Assembly (NCBI RefSeq): GCF_965218915.1
Contig: NZ_OZ244708.1
Location: forward strand, 3,258,841-3,322,840
Reading direction: 5' to 3'
DNA length: 64,000 nt
Source: Novosphingopyxis sp965218915
GTDB lineage: Bacteria > Pseudomonadota > Alphaproteobacteria > Sphingomonadales > Sphingomonadaceae
The notes under the pieces are model-generated. The model saw nothing but the letters and a program-made list of their open reading frames with translations, searched no databases and was not told where the DNA came from. Numbering within the stretch: position 1 is the stretch's first letter; each line of letters opens with the position of its first letter. Shown here in pieces: positions 1 through 9,339 of the stretch. The position numbers and the translations under genes are program-made.

Positions 1-696
1 TGGGCGTGGCCGCTCTGCTTCCTGCTCGACGACCTGATGTACTACGTCTTCCACCGCTCGGCCCACCGCGTCCGCTGGTTCTGGGCGGCGCATGTCGTGC
101 ATCATTCGAGCCAGCATTATAATCTCTCGACCGCGCTGCGGCAGACCTGGACCGGATTTCTGGCGCTGGCCTTCGTCTTCCGCCTGCCGCTGTTTCTGAT
201 CTTTCCGCCTGCGATGCTGTTCTTCTGCGCGGGGCTGAACCTGATCTACCAGTTCTGGATCCATACCGAGGCGGTGCGGCGGATGCCGGGCTGGTTCGAG
301 GCGGTGATGAACACGCCCAGCCACCACCGCGTCCATCACGGCACCAACGCGCGCTATCTCGACCGCAACTATGCCGGCGTATTCATCGTCTGGGACCGGC
401 TGTTCGGCACCTTCGAACCCGAGCGGGACGACGAACGCATCCATTACGGGCTGGTCCACAATCTCGGCAGTTTCAACCTGCTCTGGGCCGCGTTCCACGA
501 GTGGGCGGGGATCGTTCGCGACGTCTGGCAGGCGCCTTGGCGGCACAAGCTGAATTATCTGATCCGTGAGCCCGGCTGGAGCCACGACGCCAGCCGCACG
601 ACCAGCGCCGATATCCGCGCGCGCTGGGAGGCGGGGCGGGTCGCCGATCGAGAAATTGGCAAGAGCCGCGCTTGCGCTAAGGGTAAGGAATCATGA
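1..696 (+). CDS. Sterol desaturase / fatty acid hydroxylase family protein, 5' end cut by window
   Basis: The reading frame is open from the first base, so the gene starts upstream and only the last ~231 residues are seen. The histidine clusters of the membrane-bound di-iron hydroxylase family are present: FHRSAH, AAHVVHHSSQHYN and, further on, NTPSHHRVHHGTN, with hydrophobic membrane segments between them. The family uses O2 and a di-iron site to hydroxylate or desaturate lipid chains or sterol-like rings at the membrane. The substrate cannot be read from the sequence; carotenoid, hopanoid or fatty acid substrates are all possible. The tail is charged and probably cytosolic. The stop lies 16 bases before the next start on the same strand. 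Confidence 0.85.
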   Translation, partial: WAWPLCFLLDDLMYYVFHRSAHRVRWFWAAHVVHHSSQHYNLSTALRQTWTGFLALAFVFRLPLFLIFPPAMLFFCAGLNLIYQFWIHTEAVRRMPGWFEAVMNTPSHHRVHHGTNARYLDRNYAGVFIVWDRLFGTFEPERDDERIHYGLVHNLGSFNLLWAAFHEWAGIVRDVWQAPWRHKLNYLIREPGWSHDASRTTSADIRARWEAGRVADREIGKSRACAKGKES

Positions 697-712
697 ACGG
701 AACCGCCAGACC

Positions 713-2098
713 ATGAAACCGGCCCCCGTCGCTGCCGCGCTCATCCTCGGGTTTTTCGCCGCGCCGCTGTCGGCGCAGAGCCTGCCGGGCTTCGGGAGCA
801 CCCGCACCAGCCAAGCCGCAGCGGTGGTCGATCCCGAAGAAAGCACCGCCGCGATCTCGACCACGGAGGCGGCGGACACGGACAGCGCCATCGCCGGACG
901 GCTGCGCGGGATCTACCGTGAGCTGGATGGGCTGGAGCCGACGCGGGTAGCGGTCGATTCCGGCGTGGTTACGCTGTCCGGCTCGGTTGCCGAGCCCGGC
1001 GATATCGACCGCGCCCGGCAGATCGCGCTGCGCGTCGATGGCGTGGTCGCGGTGCAGAATGATCTAAAGCGCGACGGCGATGTGTCGCAGAACCTGGCCC
1101 CGGTAATGGGCCGTCTGAACGCGCGGCTCCGGCAGATCGTCCAGATGCTGCCGCTGTTGGCCATCGCCCTTATCATCCTGATCCTGTTCTGGCTGGCCGG
1201 CAGCGCGCTGGCGCGGGCGAGATCGTTCTGGACGCGGATTTCTCCCAACAGCTTCCTGGCCGATCTGATCGCGACGACCGTGCGGCTGCTGGTGATCCTG
1301 ATGGGCCTCGTCATCGCTCTCGACCTGCTCGGCGCGACCACCCTGCTCGGCGCGATTCTGGGGTCGGCCGGGGTCGTCGGTCTCGCCATCGGCTTCGCGG
1401 TCAAGGATACGGTCGACAATTATGTCAGCTCGCTGATGCTTTCGATCCGCCAGCCCTTCCGCGCCAACGACCATGTGGTGATCGGGGATCGCGAAGGCCG
1501 CGTGATCCGCCTCACCAGCCGCGCCACCATATTGATGACGCTCGACGGCAACCATCTGCGCATTCCCAACAGCACGGTGTTCATGGCCGAAATCCTGAAC
1601 TACACGCGCAACCCCGAACGGCGCTTCGATTTCATGCTGGGCGTCGATGCCGACGACGATCCGGGCGAAGCCATGAAGGTCGGCACCGAGCGCTTGCGTC
1701 GGCTATCCTTCGTGCTGCCCGATCCCGCGCCCGGCGCGCGGCTCGAGGAGGTCGGTGACAGCAACATCATGCTGCGGTTCCTGGGCTGGATCGACCAGAC
1801 CGAGACCGACTGGTTCAAGGCCCGCAGCGCCGCGATCCGCGCGGTGAAGATCACGCTGGAGGAACGCGGTTTCGGCCTGCCCGAACCGATCTACCGCTTG
1901 CGCTTCGACAGCGGCAGCCCGCTGGAAATCGCGCGCGGCGTTCCCGCTGCGCCTGCTCCTGCCGCCAAAGCTCCGGCGGCGGCATCGGCGGATCATGAAG
2001 ATGTCTCGGCCGACGACGATATCGAGGAAAAGGTGCAGGAGGAACGCGCGAGCAGCCAGGAGGAGGACATGCTCGATCACCAGCGGCCGATCGAATGA
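713..2098 (+). CDS. BON-domain mechanosensitive channel (MscS family)
   Basis: 461 residues. The chosen ATG begins a good signal peptide (MKPAPVAAALILGFFAAPLS, cleavage after SAQ); longer in-frame starts only add sequence overlapping the upstream gene. Residues ~55-120 form a BON domain (VVTLSGSVAEPGDIDRARQI), a periplasmic lipid/peptidoglycan-associated module. Three membrane helices follow (~145-165, 183-205, 208-230); the third runs into the MscS pore helix signature GSAGVVGLAIGFAVKDTVDN. The beta-domain includes FRANDHVVIGDREGRV and LRIPNSTVF. The C-terminal tail is long and Ala/Glu-rich, probably disordered. Role: relieving turgor on osmotic down-shock, with the periplasmic BON domain perhaps linking gating to the envelope (inference). 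Confidence 0.9.
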   Translation: MKPAPVAAALILGFFAAPLSAQSLPGFGSTRTSQAAAVVDPEESTAAISTTEAADTDSAIAGRLRGIYRELDGLEPTRVAVDSGVVTLSGSVAEPGDIDRARQIALRVDGVVAVQNDLKRDGDVSQNLAPVMGRLNARLRQIVQMLPLLAIALIILILFWLAGSALARARSFWTRISPNSFLADLIATTVRLLVILMGLVIALDLLGATTLLGAILGSAGVVGLAIGFAVKDTVDNYVSSLMLSIRQPFRANDHVVIGDREGRVIRLTSRATILMTLDGNHLRIPNSTVFMAEILNYTRNPERRFDFMLGVDADDDPGEAMKVGTERLRRLSFVLPDPAPGARLEEVGDSNIMLRFLGWIDQTETDWFKARSAAIRAVKITLEERGFGLPEPIYRLRFDSGSPLEIARGVPAAPAPAAKAPAAASADHEDVSADDDIEEKVQEERASSQEEDMLDHQRPIE

Positions 2099-2259
2099 AG
2101 CCTCGATCGAAGGCGTTGCGGGCTCGGTAAGTTTAGCGTTAAGAATGTGTCAAACCGGCAGGTCCTTCGATCGACCTCTCGGCGGGCGGCAGGCAATCGC
2201 GTACCGGTTCGTCGACAGCCGAGACGATGGTCCTTCGGTCGCCCAAGGACGTCACTATC

Positions 2260-3491
2260 ATGCGACTTATCGGATTGGCGCTGACGACCTTGTTGCTGGT
2301 GGCGGTCGCGCTCGTGATCGCCCGGTCGGACCGGGTCGGTGCTGCCTGCGCGAAGGCACGCACGACCAGTCGTTCGAGATCCAGCTGACACCGGCGGAGC
2401 TTGCCGCGCATCAGCTCGACATTTCGCTCAGCCTGCAGGGCCGCGGCCGGATTACGCAGTGCAATGCGGACAACAGCGTCGCGGCGGTGGTCGAGATCGA
2501 ACCCGAAAGCGGCCTGCGCCTGGCGCTGGACGGCCCGGTCGAGACGGCGCTCGATCGGCTGCTGCTTACCGGCGGCCGCGTGCCGGTCGCCTAGCCGGAC
2601 GGCAAGCTGCAGTTCGCGCGGTTGCAGGCGATCGTCTTTGCCGCGCGGCTCGCGGCCAAGGGCCACGAACCGATTTTCGACGGCGACGGCGGGGGATTGA
2701 AGGGAGAGCCTTTGCAGAGTCTGGCGCAAGCGCCGTCGCTCCGCGCGACCGACGGTCCCTCGCCCGAATTTCCGATCGCCCTGGCCGAAGACGGTTTGGG
2801 CGGCGCGCGGCGTTTCTACCGCAGCACGGCATGGCGATACGATGCGCTGCCGCAGCGCCGGCTTCCCGCGTCGCTCGATCTCTCGCTGGCGCTCGGCCCG
2901 CTTCCGGATGGCGGCACCTGGACCGTCTCGGTCGTCATGAACGGCGAGCTGCTACTGGCCGAGCGCTCCAGGGCGGGGAATTTTCAGAAGATCATCGCCA
3001 TTCCGGCCGCCGGCCAGCGCGCCGACAATCATCTGGAAATCATCGCCTCGGCGGTACGGTCGGATGACGACGTCTGCAGCGAGGGGCCTGAAGTGATCGC
3101 CGAACTTCGCGGCGATAGCGTCCTGACCGGCCCCGGCGATGCGTTCGGCAACATGCTCAGCGAACTGGCCGAGAGACTGGGCCGGGCAGGATCGGTCGCG
3201 CTCACCTCCGACAAGCGGCTTTCGGCGGCCGACGCACAGCAGGCGGCGGGTCTTTTGCAGGCGCTCTCGCCGCAGCGGCTTCGCTTCAACCGCACGACCG
3301 GCCGCGCCCGCATTCACGTCCTCAACAGCGCCGCCATATCCGCCGCAAGCCCGGGCGCCCGGCGCTGGCTGGTCTGGCGGGGCGACCAGGATGCCGGCAT
3401 CCTGCACGCGGAGCGCCTCGGTTCGTCCGCCACGCAGCGGCCACCCGCGCCGCAATCGATCGCTTTGCTCATCACCCTGCCCACGTCATGA
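2260..3491 (+). pseudogene. Broken BcsB-like envelope polysaccharide-synthesis protein
   Basis: An ATG at 2260 opens a hydrophobic N-terminus (MRLIGLALTTLLLVAVALVI) that frameshifts near 2340-2350 into the frame reading QSFEIQLTPAELAAHQLDIS. That frame meets a TAG at 2592-2594 (GGRVPVA, stop, PDGKLQFARLQ) and then stays open to 3491. Both halves plainly belong to one protein, so at least two lesions are present. The later part, with VSVVMNGELLLAERSRAG and ADNHLEIIASAV, looks like the carbohydrate-binding and jelly-roll repeats of BcsB-type subunits of polysaccharide synthases, but the similarity is judged by eye. The stop overlaps the next start by ATGA, the relic of an operon. A sequencing error at both sites is less likely given the decay in the neighbouring gene. 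Confidence 0.55.
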
Positions 3492-4194
3492 ACGCCGCCA
3501 CCAGCCTGGGCCGGGGGCAGGCCCAGTTCGGATCGGTCGACAGCATGCCGCACCGGCTCGCAACGCCGGTGCCGCACTGGAAGCCGCTGCTCTTGCTGGC
3601 GCTGTTCTCGCTGCTCGCCCTCGTGCAACTGCGCATGCTCGCCTCGCCAGCGACCGCAACGCTGTTCGCGAAAACGCGGCGCGATCCCGCGCTGGTCAAC
3701 CGGTTCGATTATGACGGCGAATATGGCACCGTGCTCAACCGCTTTCTGGTGGAGGCCGCCATCGGCCACCCGCTGACGGTGCACGGCACCGGCGGACAGA
3801 CCCGCGCCTTCATCAACATCCAGAATACGGTCGGGTGCATCGCGCTGGCGCTGGCCCACCCACCGGAAAGCGGAGAGCGGATGAAGATCGCCAATCAGGT
3901 CGCCGAAACCATGCGCGTCGAGGATTTGGCCAAGCTGGTGTCGCAGCTGTCCGGCGCGGAAATCTCATACGTCACCAATCCGCGCAAGGAGGCGGCGCAG
4001 AACGATCTGGCGGTGAGCAACGCCACGTTCCGCGGCCTGGGTCTCGATCCGATCATGCGAGAGACGCGCTGCTGAACGAAACGATCGAAATTTCGGTCAA
4101 TTACAAGGACCGCATCAACCTTGACAAAATCCCCGCGCGCACCGCGTGGAACCGGGAACAGGCGGCAAAACTGACCGGTGCCGGCGGGCGCTAA
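3488..4194 (+). pseudogene. Deletion chimera: membrane-anchor N-terminus joined to SqdB-like epimerase C-terminus
   Basis: The ATG overlaps the stop of the previous frame. Residues 1-62 carry one membrane helix (WKPLLLLALFSLLALVQLRM) and resemble the start of a different protein. From about residue 63 (base ~3675) the sequence becomes the C-terminal third of a UDP-sulfoquinovose synthase-like SDR enzyme: NRFDYDGEYGTVLNRFL, HGTGGQTRAFINIQ, TNPRKEAAQNDLAVSN. The family is normally near 390-400 residues with an N-terminal Rossmann nucleotide site, which is absent here. A frameshift at ~4055-4070 then moves the tail (LLNETIEISVNYKDRINLDK, IPARTAWN) into another frame that stops at 4194. The likely history is one deletion fusing two genes, then drift. 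Confidence 0.65.
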
Positions 4195-4210
4195 GGTCAA
4201 CGTCCGCCGT

Positions 4211-5755
4211 TCACGCCTTGCCCCGATATTCGTCGCGCAGCAGGCGCTTGTAGAGCTTGCCGGTCTCGGCGCGCGGCAGTTCGGCGCGGAAATCATAGCG
4301 GCGCGGCGCCTTGACGCGGCTGAGATGCGCGCGGACGAAACTGCCCAGTTCGGCGGCCAGCGCATCGCGGTCCGCCGCCGGATCGGCCGGGCGGATGATC
4401 GCGACCACCTCCTCGCCCATTTCCTCATGCGGCGCGCCGATCACCGCGACATCGGCGACGGCGGGATGGGTGACCAGCAGGTTCTCGATCTCCTGCGGAT
4501 AGATGTTGACCCCGCCCGAGATGATCATGAAACTCTTGCGGTCCGTGAGGTAGAGATAGCCCTCCTCGTCCATCCAGCCGACATCGCCCAGCGTGGTCCA
4601 GCCCTTGCCGTTGGTCGCCTCGGCGGTCTTTTGCGTGTCGTTGTGATATTCGAACGGCGGCGCTTCGGCGAAATAGACCGTGCCTTCCGCGCGCGCGGGC
4701 AGCACTTCGCCGTCCTCGCCGACGATCCGGGTCTGCGAGGTCAGGTTGCGGCCGACCGAGCCCTTGTGCTCCAGCCATTCGGCGCTGGAGATGGCGCAGA
4801 AGCCGTTGCCCTCGGTCCCGGCATAATATTCGCCGACGATCGGCCCCCACCAGTCAATCATCGCCTGCTTGACCGGGATCGGGCAGGGTGCCGCGGCGTG
4901 CCATACTGCCTTGAGGCTCGCCATGTCGTGGCGCGCGCGGACGTCGTCGGGCAGTTTGAGCATGCGGATGAAATGCGTCGGCACCCATTGCGCATGGGTG
5001 ATTCTGTAACGCTCGATCAGGCGCAGCGCTTCCCCGGCATCGAAGCGGTCCATCACCACCACCGTCCCGCCGAGCTGCTGCACCGCCATCGACCAGCGCA
5101 GCGGCGCGGCATGGTAGAGCGGGGCCGGCGAGAGATAGACCATCTCAGGCGTGAAGCCATAAAGCGCCCGCCCGAGCATCACCAGCGGCGAGACATTGGT
5201 GCCGAAAGGCTCCTCGCTCAGCGGGTGCTTGACGCCCTTCGGCCTGCCGGTGGTGCCCGACGAATAGAGCATGATGCCACCGGATTGCGGATCGTCGAGC
5301 GGCGCGGGCGAGTGCCTATCGCGCGCATCTTCATAGGAGCGATAGCCCGGGATCGTGCCGTCGACCATGTAACGATCGACATCCCCGATCAGCCCCAGCA
5401 GTTCGGCGGCGACCGAAGCGACGCCCTTGCCGGCGATCAGCACGCGGCAATCGCCGTCGCGGATGATATAGTCCGCCTCGGCCGGATTGAGCTTGGACGA
5501 GATGCAGGTGCAATAGACGCCGGTGCGCTCGGCCGCCCACATGATCTCCAGATAGCGCGGCGAATTGTCCATCATCACCGCCATGCCGTCGCCGCGCTTC
5601 AGGCCCAGCGAGCGGATCAGCCGCGCGCCGCGATTGGCGCGCGCATCGAGCTCGGCGTAGCTGACGGCCTCGCCGGTCGCCGCCATGATATAGGCGGGCC
5701 GGGCCGGATCGGTCAGGGCGTGGGAAACGGGATGCAGGGTCGGCGCTTCGCTCAT
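4211..5755 (-). CDS. Acyl-CoA synthetase (AMP-binding, FadD3-like)
   Basis: 514 residues, the usual length for the ANL superfamily. The P-loop/AMP-binding motif YSSGTTGRPKG lies at ~164-174, the adenine/acyl region GEYYAGTEGNG follows, and the C-terminal hinge and lid motifs are TLGDVGWMDEEGYLYLTDR and IISGGVNIYPQEIENLL. The penultimate domain carries the catalytic lysine region ETGKLYKRLLRDEY. It activates a carboxylic acid to its CoA thioester through an acyl-adenylate in the cytosol. The ATG is followed by MSEAPTLHPV. The CaiB/AMACR-type gene starts upstream on the same strand, 15 bases away, so the two are probably co-transcribed and handle one CoA-bound substrate, possibly a branched or steroid-like acid (inference). 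Confidence 0.9.
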   Translation of the reverse strand: MSEAPTLHPVSHALTDPARPAYIMAATGEAVSYAELDARANRGARLIRSLGLKRGDGMAVMMDNSPRYLEIMWAAERTGVYCTCISSKLNPAEADYIIRDGDCRVLIAGKGVASVAAELLGLIGDVDRYMVDGTIPGYRSYEDARDRHSPAPLDDPQSGGIMLYSSGTTGRPKGVKHPLSEEPFGTNVSPLVMLGRALYGFTPEMVYLSPAPLYHAAPLRWSMAVQQLGGTVVVMDRFDAGEALRLIERYRITHAQWVPTHFIRMLKLPDDVRARHDMASLKAVWHAAAPCPIPVKQAMIDWWGPIVGEYYAGTEGNGFCAISSAEWLEHKGSVGRNLTSQTRIVGEDGEVLPARAEGTVYFAEAPPFEYHNDTQKTAEATNGKGWTTLGDVGWMDEEGYLYLTDRKSFMIISGGVNIYPQEIENLLVTHPAVADVAVIGAPHEEMGEEVVAIIRPADPAADRDALAAELGSFVRAHLSRVKAPRRYDFRAELPRAETGKLYKRLLRDEYRGKA

Positions 5756-5770
5756 GCTTCGTCTCTCTCC

Positions 5771-6901
5771 TCAGCCGATCGTGCCCGTTGCGCGCAGCTC
5801 CGCGATCCTATCCGTGCCATAGCCAAGTTCGCCGAGCAGACCATCGCTGTCCGCGCCCACTTTTGGGGCGGGCCGCGGCGGATCGGTTGGCGTCTTGCTG
5901 TAGCGCGGCGCGGGCGCGGGCTGCGTTACGCCGGCGACCTCGATATAAGTGCCGCGCGCCTTGTTATGCGGATGATCGGGCGCGTCCGCGAGCGACAGCA
6001 CGGGGGCGAAGCAGATATCGGTGGCCTCCATCAGATCGCACCAGTGATCGCGCGGTTTCGATGCGAAGATCGCGCCGAGCTTTTCCTTCAGCGCGGGCCA
6101 TTGCGACGGGTCCATCTGCGCGTCGAAAGCGGCGTCGTCCGCCAGCCCCAAAGTTTCGCGCAGCAGCGCATAGAATTGCGGTTCGATCGAGCCGATCGAG
6201 ATGAACTTGCCGTCGGCGCAGGCGAACGTGTCGTAGAAATGCGCGCCGGTATCGAGCAGGTTCACGCCCGCCTCGTCCTTCCACATCCCCGCCGCCTTGA
6301 AGCCCCAGGTCATGCCGGTCAGCACCGCCGATCCGTCGGTCATCGCGCAGTCGATCACCTGGCCCGCGCCGCCGTTCCTCACCGCGAGCAGCGCGCTGAC
6401 CATCCCGAAAGCGAGCATCATGCCGCCGCCGCCGAAATCGCCGAGATAATTGACCGGCGGGGTCGGTTTCATGCCGGGCCGCCCGATCGTGTGGAGCGCG
6501 CCCGACAGCGCGATATAATTGATGTCGTGCCCGGCGGCCTGTGCATAGGGGCCGGTCTGGCCCCAACCGGTCATGCGGCCGTAGACGAGCTTTGGATTGT
6601 CGGCGATGAGCACCTCCGGGCCGAGGCCCAGCCGCTCGGTCACGCCGGGGCGGAAGCCCTCGATCAGCCCGTCGGCGGTGCGCGCCAGCTCGCGGATCAG
6701 CGCCACGCCCTGCGGCGACTTCATGTCGACCGCGATCGACTTGCGCGAGCGTGACAAAGGATCGGTTGCCCGCAGCCGACCGCCGATCCGTTCCACCCGG
6801 ATCACCTCGGCGCCGTGATCGGCGAGCATCATCCCGCAAAAGGGCCCCGGGCCGATCCCGGCGAGCTCGATGATGCGGATGCCGCTGAGAGGTCCTGCCA
6901 T
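5771..6901 (-). CDS. CaiB/BaiF family enzyme, alpha-methylacyl-CoA racemase type
   Basis: 376 residues. The three catalytic positions known from Mycobacterium alpha-methylacyl-CoA racemase are conserved in context: H125 in AAGHDINYIALSGAL, D155 in NYLGDFGGGG and E240 in GSIEPQFY. This favours racemase over CoA-transferase activity. The N-terminal LSGIRIIELAGIGPGPFCGM is the family signature. It would interconvert R and S 2-methylacyl-CoA before beta-oxidation of branched chains in the cytosol. It lies directly upstream of the acyl-CoA synthetase gene on the same strand and downstream of the COQ9-like gene (15-base gap), so all three may form one unit. Confidence 0.9.
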   Translation of the reverse strand: MAGPLSGIRIIELAGIGPGPFCGMMLADHGAEVIRVERIGGRLRATDPLSRSRKSIAVDMKSPQGVALIRELARTADGLIEGFRPGVTERLGLGPEVLIADNPKLVYGRMTGWGQTGPYAQAAGHDINYIALSGALHTIGRPGMKPTPPVNYLGDFGGGGMMLAFGMVSALLAVRNGGAGQVIDCAMTDGSAVLTGMTWGFKAAGMWKDEAGVNLLDTGAHFYDTFACADGKFISIGSIEPQFYALLRETLGLADDAAFDAQMDPSQWPALKEKLGAIFASKPRDHWCDLMEATDICFAPVLSLADAPDHPHNKARGTYIEVAGVTQPAPAPRYSKTPTDPPRPAPKVGADSDGLLGELGYGTDRIAELRATGTIG

Positions 6902-6916
6902 GCTTGACCGCCCCGC

Positions 6917-7609
6917 TTAGCGCGCGGGGTAGCGCAGGCGGCCGATGAAGCGCGACAGGCTCAGCCGGTCGCGGCCCTTGCCGGTCCACTGCGCCTTCGC
7001 TTTCTCGAACTGCATGACATTCTCGATTCGCCGCGCGAGGAAGGCACGGGTCTCGGCATAATCCTCGCTGTCGTCGTCCAGGAACACCGCCAAAGTGGAG
7101 CCGTAGACGCCGGTCAGGATCGCGCGCTTGGTGTAGTGATTGTAATCGGTGGCGGTGTCGCCCGCCATGCGCCACATCCGGTCGGCCGTGCGCCAGGCGA
7201 TCTTCGCGGTGCGCGGCAGGTTCTGCGGCATCGCCTGCACCGCCATCGCGCGGCGCAGCGCCTCCTTGTCGGGCGCGGCGACGGCGAGCCGCGCCTCGAT
7301 CATCGCCTGGATTTTCTCGCGGATTTTCATCGCGTCCAGCTTTTCGGGCGGCAGCTGGCGCGCCATTTCGGCGTCGGTCCAAGCGATCCAGGCGTCGATC
7401 ATGTCCATCGCACCGCCCTTGAAGGCGAGTCGGGCGATGTCCGGATCGATCTCGGTGCTCGTCGCAGCCATCGCCACCGCTTCCGGCGTCCAGCCATCGA
7501 ACGCGGCGTTCGCGGGCAGATGCGGGGCGAGCGCGGCGCGGATTTCATCCAGCGTGGCGTCGTTCGGCGCTGTGTCCGGGGGCGGGGCGGCGATTTCGGT
7601 CTGGTCCAT
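6917..7609 (-). CDS. COQ9 family protein (ubiquinone biosynthesis accessory factor)
   Basis: 230 residues from the ATG giving MDQTEIAAPP; a start 30 bases further up is possible but has no better support. The body matches the COQ9/TetR-like fold: TADRMWRMAGDTATDYNHYT followed by KRAILTGVYGSTLAVFLDD is the conserved C-terminal COQ9 region. In mitochondria and alphaproteobacteria COQ9 binds isoprenoid lipid and presents ubiquinone intermediates to the COQ7-type hydroxylase. No other ubiquinone genes are beside it. The divergent Old Yellow Enzyme gene starts ~107 bases away, so promoters lie between. Confidence 0.88.
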   Translation of the reverse strand: MDQTEIAAPPPDTAPNDATLDEIRAALAPHLPANAAFDGWTPEAVAMAATSTEIDPDIARLAFKGGAMDMIDAWIAWTDAEMARQLPPEKLDAMKIREKIQAMIEARLAVAAPDKEALRRAMAVQAMPQNLPRTAKIAWRTADRMWRMAGDTATDYNHYTKRAILTGVYGSTLAVFLDDDSEDYAETRAFLARRIENVMQFEKAKAQWTGKGRDRLSLSRFIGRLRYPAR

Positions 7610-7716
7610 GCGGCGAGGATAAAGCTTCGCTGCGCGCATGCAAAGAACTCCTTCGATTGCGCGAGGAACGGCCGCCCCCTAGCTGGGTTTCAATACGAAA
7701 CCAAAAAGGAGTAGTC

Positions 7717-8814
7717 ATGCCTGCCAGCCTGTTCGATCCGATCCGCCTCGGCGCCATCGAGGCGAAGAACCGCATCCTCATGGCCCCGCTCACCCGCGGC
7801 CGCGCAAACAAGCGCCACGTGCCGACCGAGATGATGGCCGAATATTACGCGCAGCGCGCGGGCGCGGGACTGATCATCAGCGAGGCGACGGGGATGAGCG
7901 CGGAAGGCCTCGGCTGGCCCTATGCGCCGGGCCTGTGGACGGGCGAACAGACCGAAGCGTGGAAGCCGGTCACCGACGCGGTGCACCAGGCGGGCGGCAA
8001 AATCTTCGCGCAGCTGTGGCATATGGGCCGCATCCACCATAGCAGCCTGAACGAGGGCAAGCAGCCCGTCTCCAGTTCGGCCACCACCGCGCCGGGCCAA
8101 GCCCACACCTATGAAGGCAAGCAGGACTTTGAACAGGCGCGCCCGCTTGCCCTCGTCGAGATTTCGCGCCTGCTGGGCGATTACGAATTGGCCGCCGCCA
8201 ACGCGAAAAAAGCGGGCTTCGACGGCGTGCAGCTGCACGCGGCCAATGGCTATCTGATCGACCAGTTTTTGCGCGACAACGCCAATTTCCGCGATGACGA
8301 CTATGGCGGCAGCATTGAAAACCGCACGCGGCTGCTCGGCGAAGTGACCGACCGCTTGATCTCGGTCTGGGGCGCGGACCGCGTCGCGGTTCGGCTGTCG
8401 CCCAACGGCGATTCGCAAGGGGTGGACGACAGCGATCCCGAGCCGCTGTTCACCCACGCCGCAAAGCTGCTGAGCGATCGCGGTATCGCCTTCCTCGAAC
8501 TGCGCGAGCCCGGCCCCGAAGGCACCTTCGGGCGCACCGACGTGCCCAGGCAGAGCCCCGCGGTCCGTCAGGCGTTCAAAGGGCCGTTGGTGCTCAACAG
8601 CGATTACGGCGCCGAGAACGGGCAAAAGGCCTTGGACGAGGGCCGCGCCGATGCCATCGCATTTGGCCGCACCTTCTTGGCCAATCCCGATCTGGTCGAG
8701 CGTTTTCGTGCCGGCGCCGAGCTTAACACGAGCACGATGGCGACCTGGTACAGCCAAGGACCGGAAGGATATATCGACTATCCGACGATGGCGGAGCAGC
8801 GGGCGGACGCCTGA
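7717..8814 (+). CDS. Old Yellow Enzyme family alkene reductase (NADH:flavin oxidoreductase)
   Basis: 365 residues. The ATG at 7717 is preceded by AAAAAGGAGTAGTC, a strong ribosome-binding site that rejects an upstream in-frame ATG. OYE features are seen in order: SLFDPIRLGAIEAKNRILMAP at the N-terminus, GVQLHAANGYLIDQFLRD and DDYGGSIENRTRLL in the middle, and the C-terminal FMN phosphate region EGRADAIAFGRTFLANPDL. The protein should bind FMN and reduce activated C=C bonds, nitro groups or quinones with NAD(P)H in the cytosol. The physiological substrate is usually unknown for this family. It stands alone; the next gene begins ~280 bases on. Confidence 0.93.
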   Translation: MPASLFDPIRLGAIEAKNRILMAPLTRGRANKRHVPTEMMAEYYAQRAGAGLIISEATGMSAEGLGWPYAPGLWTGEQTEAWKPVTDAVHQAGGKIFAQLWHMGRIHHSSLNEGKQPVSSSATTAPGQAHTYEGKQDFEQARPLALVEISRLLGDYELAAANAKKAGFDGVQLHAANGYLIDQFLRDNANFRDDDYGGSIENRTRLLGEVTDRLISVWGADRVAVRLSPNGDSQGVDDSDPEPLFTHAAKLLSDRGIAFLELREPGPEGTFGRTDVPRQSPAVRQAFKGPLVLNSDYGAENGQKALDEGRADAIAFGRTFLANPDLVERFRAGAELNTSTMATWYSQGPEGYIDYPTMAEQRADA

Positions 8815-8829
8815 CGCGTCTTCATTTCT

Positions 8830-8994
8830 CTCCTTCAGGGGAGAGGTAGCGGAGCTTGACGCGTTAGCGCCCAGCGAAGCTGGGAGAGGGGGCGTGCCCA
8901 ACCACCAATGGTCCGTGCCGGAAAGCCCCTCTCCGCTGCGACTGGGCAGCTTGCTGCCCAGTCTCGCTCCCTCTCCCCTCAAGAGGAGAGGGTA
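8830..8994. repeat. Extragenic inverted-repeat element between OYE gene and feoA
   Basis: The spacer after the OYE stop holds short inverted arms: TCTCCTTCAGGGGAGAGG at the left and CCTCTCCCCTCAAGAGGAGA at the right, with GCCCAGCGAAGCTGGGAGAG and ACTGGGCAGCTTGCTGCCCA between. Such CTCTCCCC/GGGGAGAG elements are a common dispersed class in sphingomonad genomes. It may also terminate the OYE transcript. No coding potential is seen. Confidence 0.6.
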
Positions 8995-9071
8995 ACGTCT
9001 GTCGAAGCATTGCTTCGCGCGCAACGGCGGATATCTCGGAGGTCACCATTTCCCGCTGGCCAAAGCCCGCC

Positions 9072-9090
9072 GTTATTGATAATTGGTCGC
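9072..9090 (+). promoter_or_regulatory. Possible Fur box upstream of feoAB
   Basis: GTTATTGATAATTGGTCGC matches 12 of 19 positions of the classical Fur consensus and sits a few bases before the feoA ribosome-binding site and start. Iron repression through Fur would be expected for a ferrous transporter; the match is weak on its right half, so this is only a candidate. Confidence 0.35.
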
Positions 9091-9096
9091 AGTTTC

Positions 9097-9339
9097 ATGA
9101 AGCTGTCCGATCTGCCACGCCGCGTCCCGGCCCGCATCGCCGCGATCGACTGGGATTCGCTGCCCCCCGCGGAGGGCAGCCGGCTGCGCGCGTTGGGTTT
9201 CGAACACGGGGCGTTCGTCGAAACCTTGCACAAGGGCATGCTGTTCTGGCGCGATCCGATCGCGGTGCGCATCGGACGCATGACCGTGGCGCTGCGCACC
9301 CACCATGCCGAGGCGATCGACTGCGAGGCGCGCCGATGA
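9097..9339 (+). CDS. feoA: Ferrous iron transport protein FeoA
   Basis: 80 residues, the normal size for FeoA, a small SH3-like cytosolic protein that supports FeoB. The sequence MKLSDLPRRVPARIAAIDW opens like FeoA family members, and VETLHKGMLFWRDPIAVRIG and MTVALRTHHAEAI fit the C-terminal beta-barrel strands, including the R-x-x-x-A-x-x-I pattern. The stop overlaps the feoB start by ATGA, so translation is coupled. A possible Fur box lies just upstream. Confidence 0.9.
   Translation: MKLSDLPRRVPARIAAIDWDSLPPAEGSRLRALGFEHGAFVETLHKGMLFWRDPIAVRIGRMTVALRTHHAEAIDCEARR

Noticed and set aside
4178..6754. Very long open frame on the + strand across the acyl-CoA synthetase and CaiB genes
   Set aside because: Arg/Ala/His-rich antisense shadow of two well-recognised minus-strand genes; high GC makes stop codons rare.
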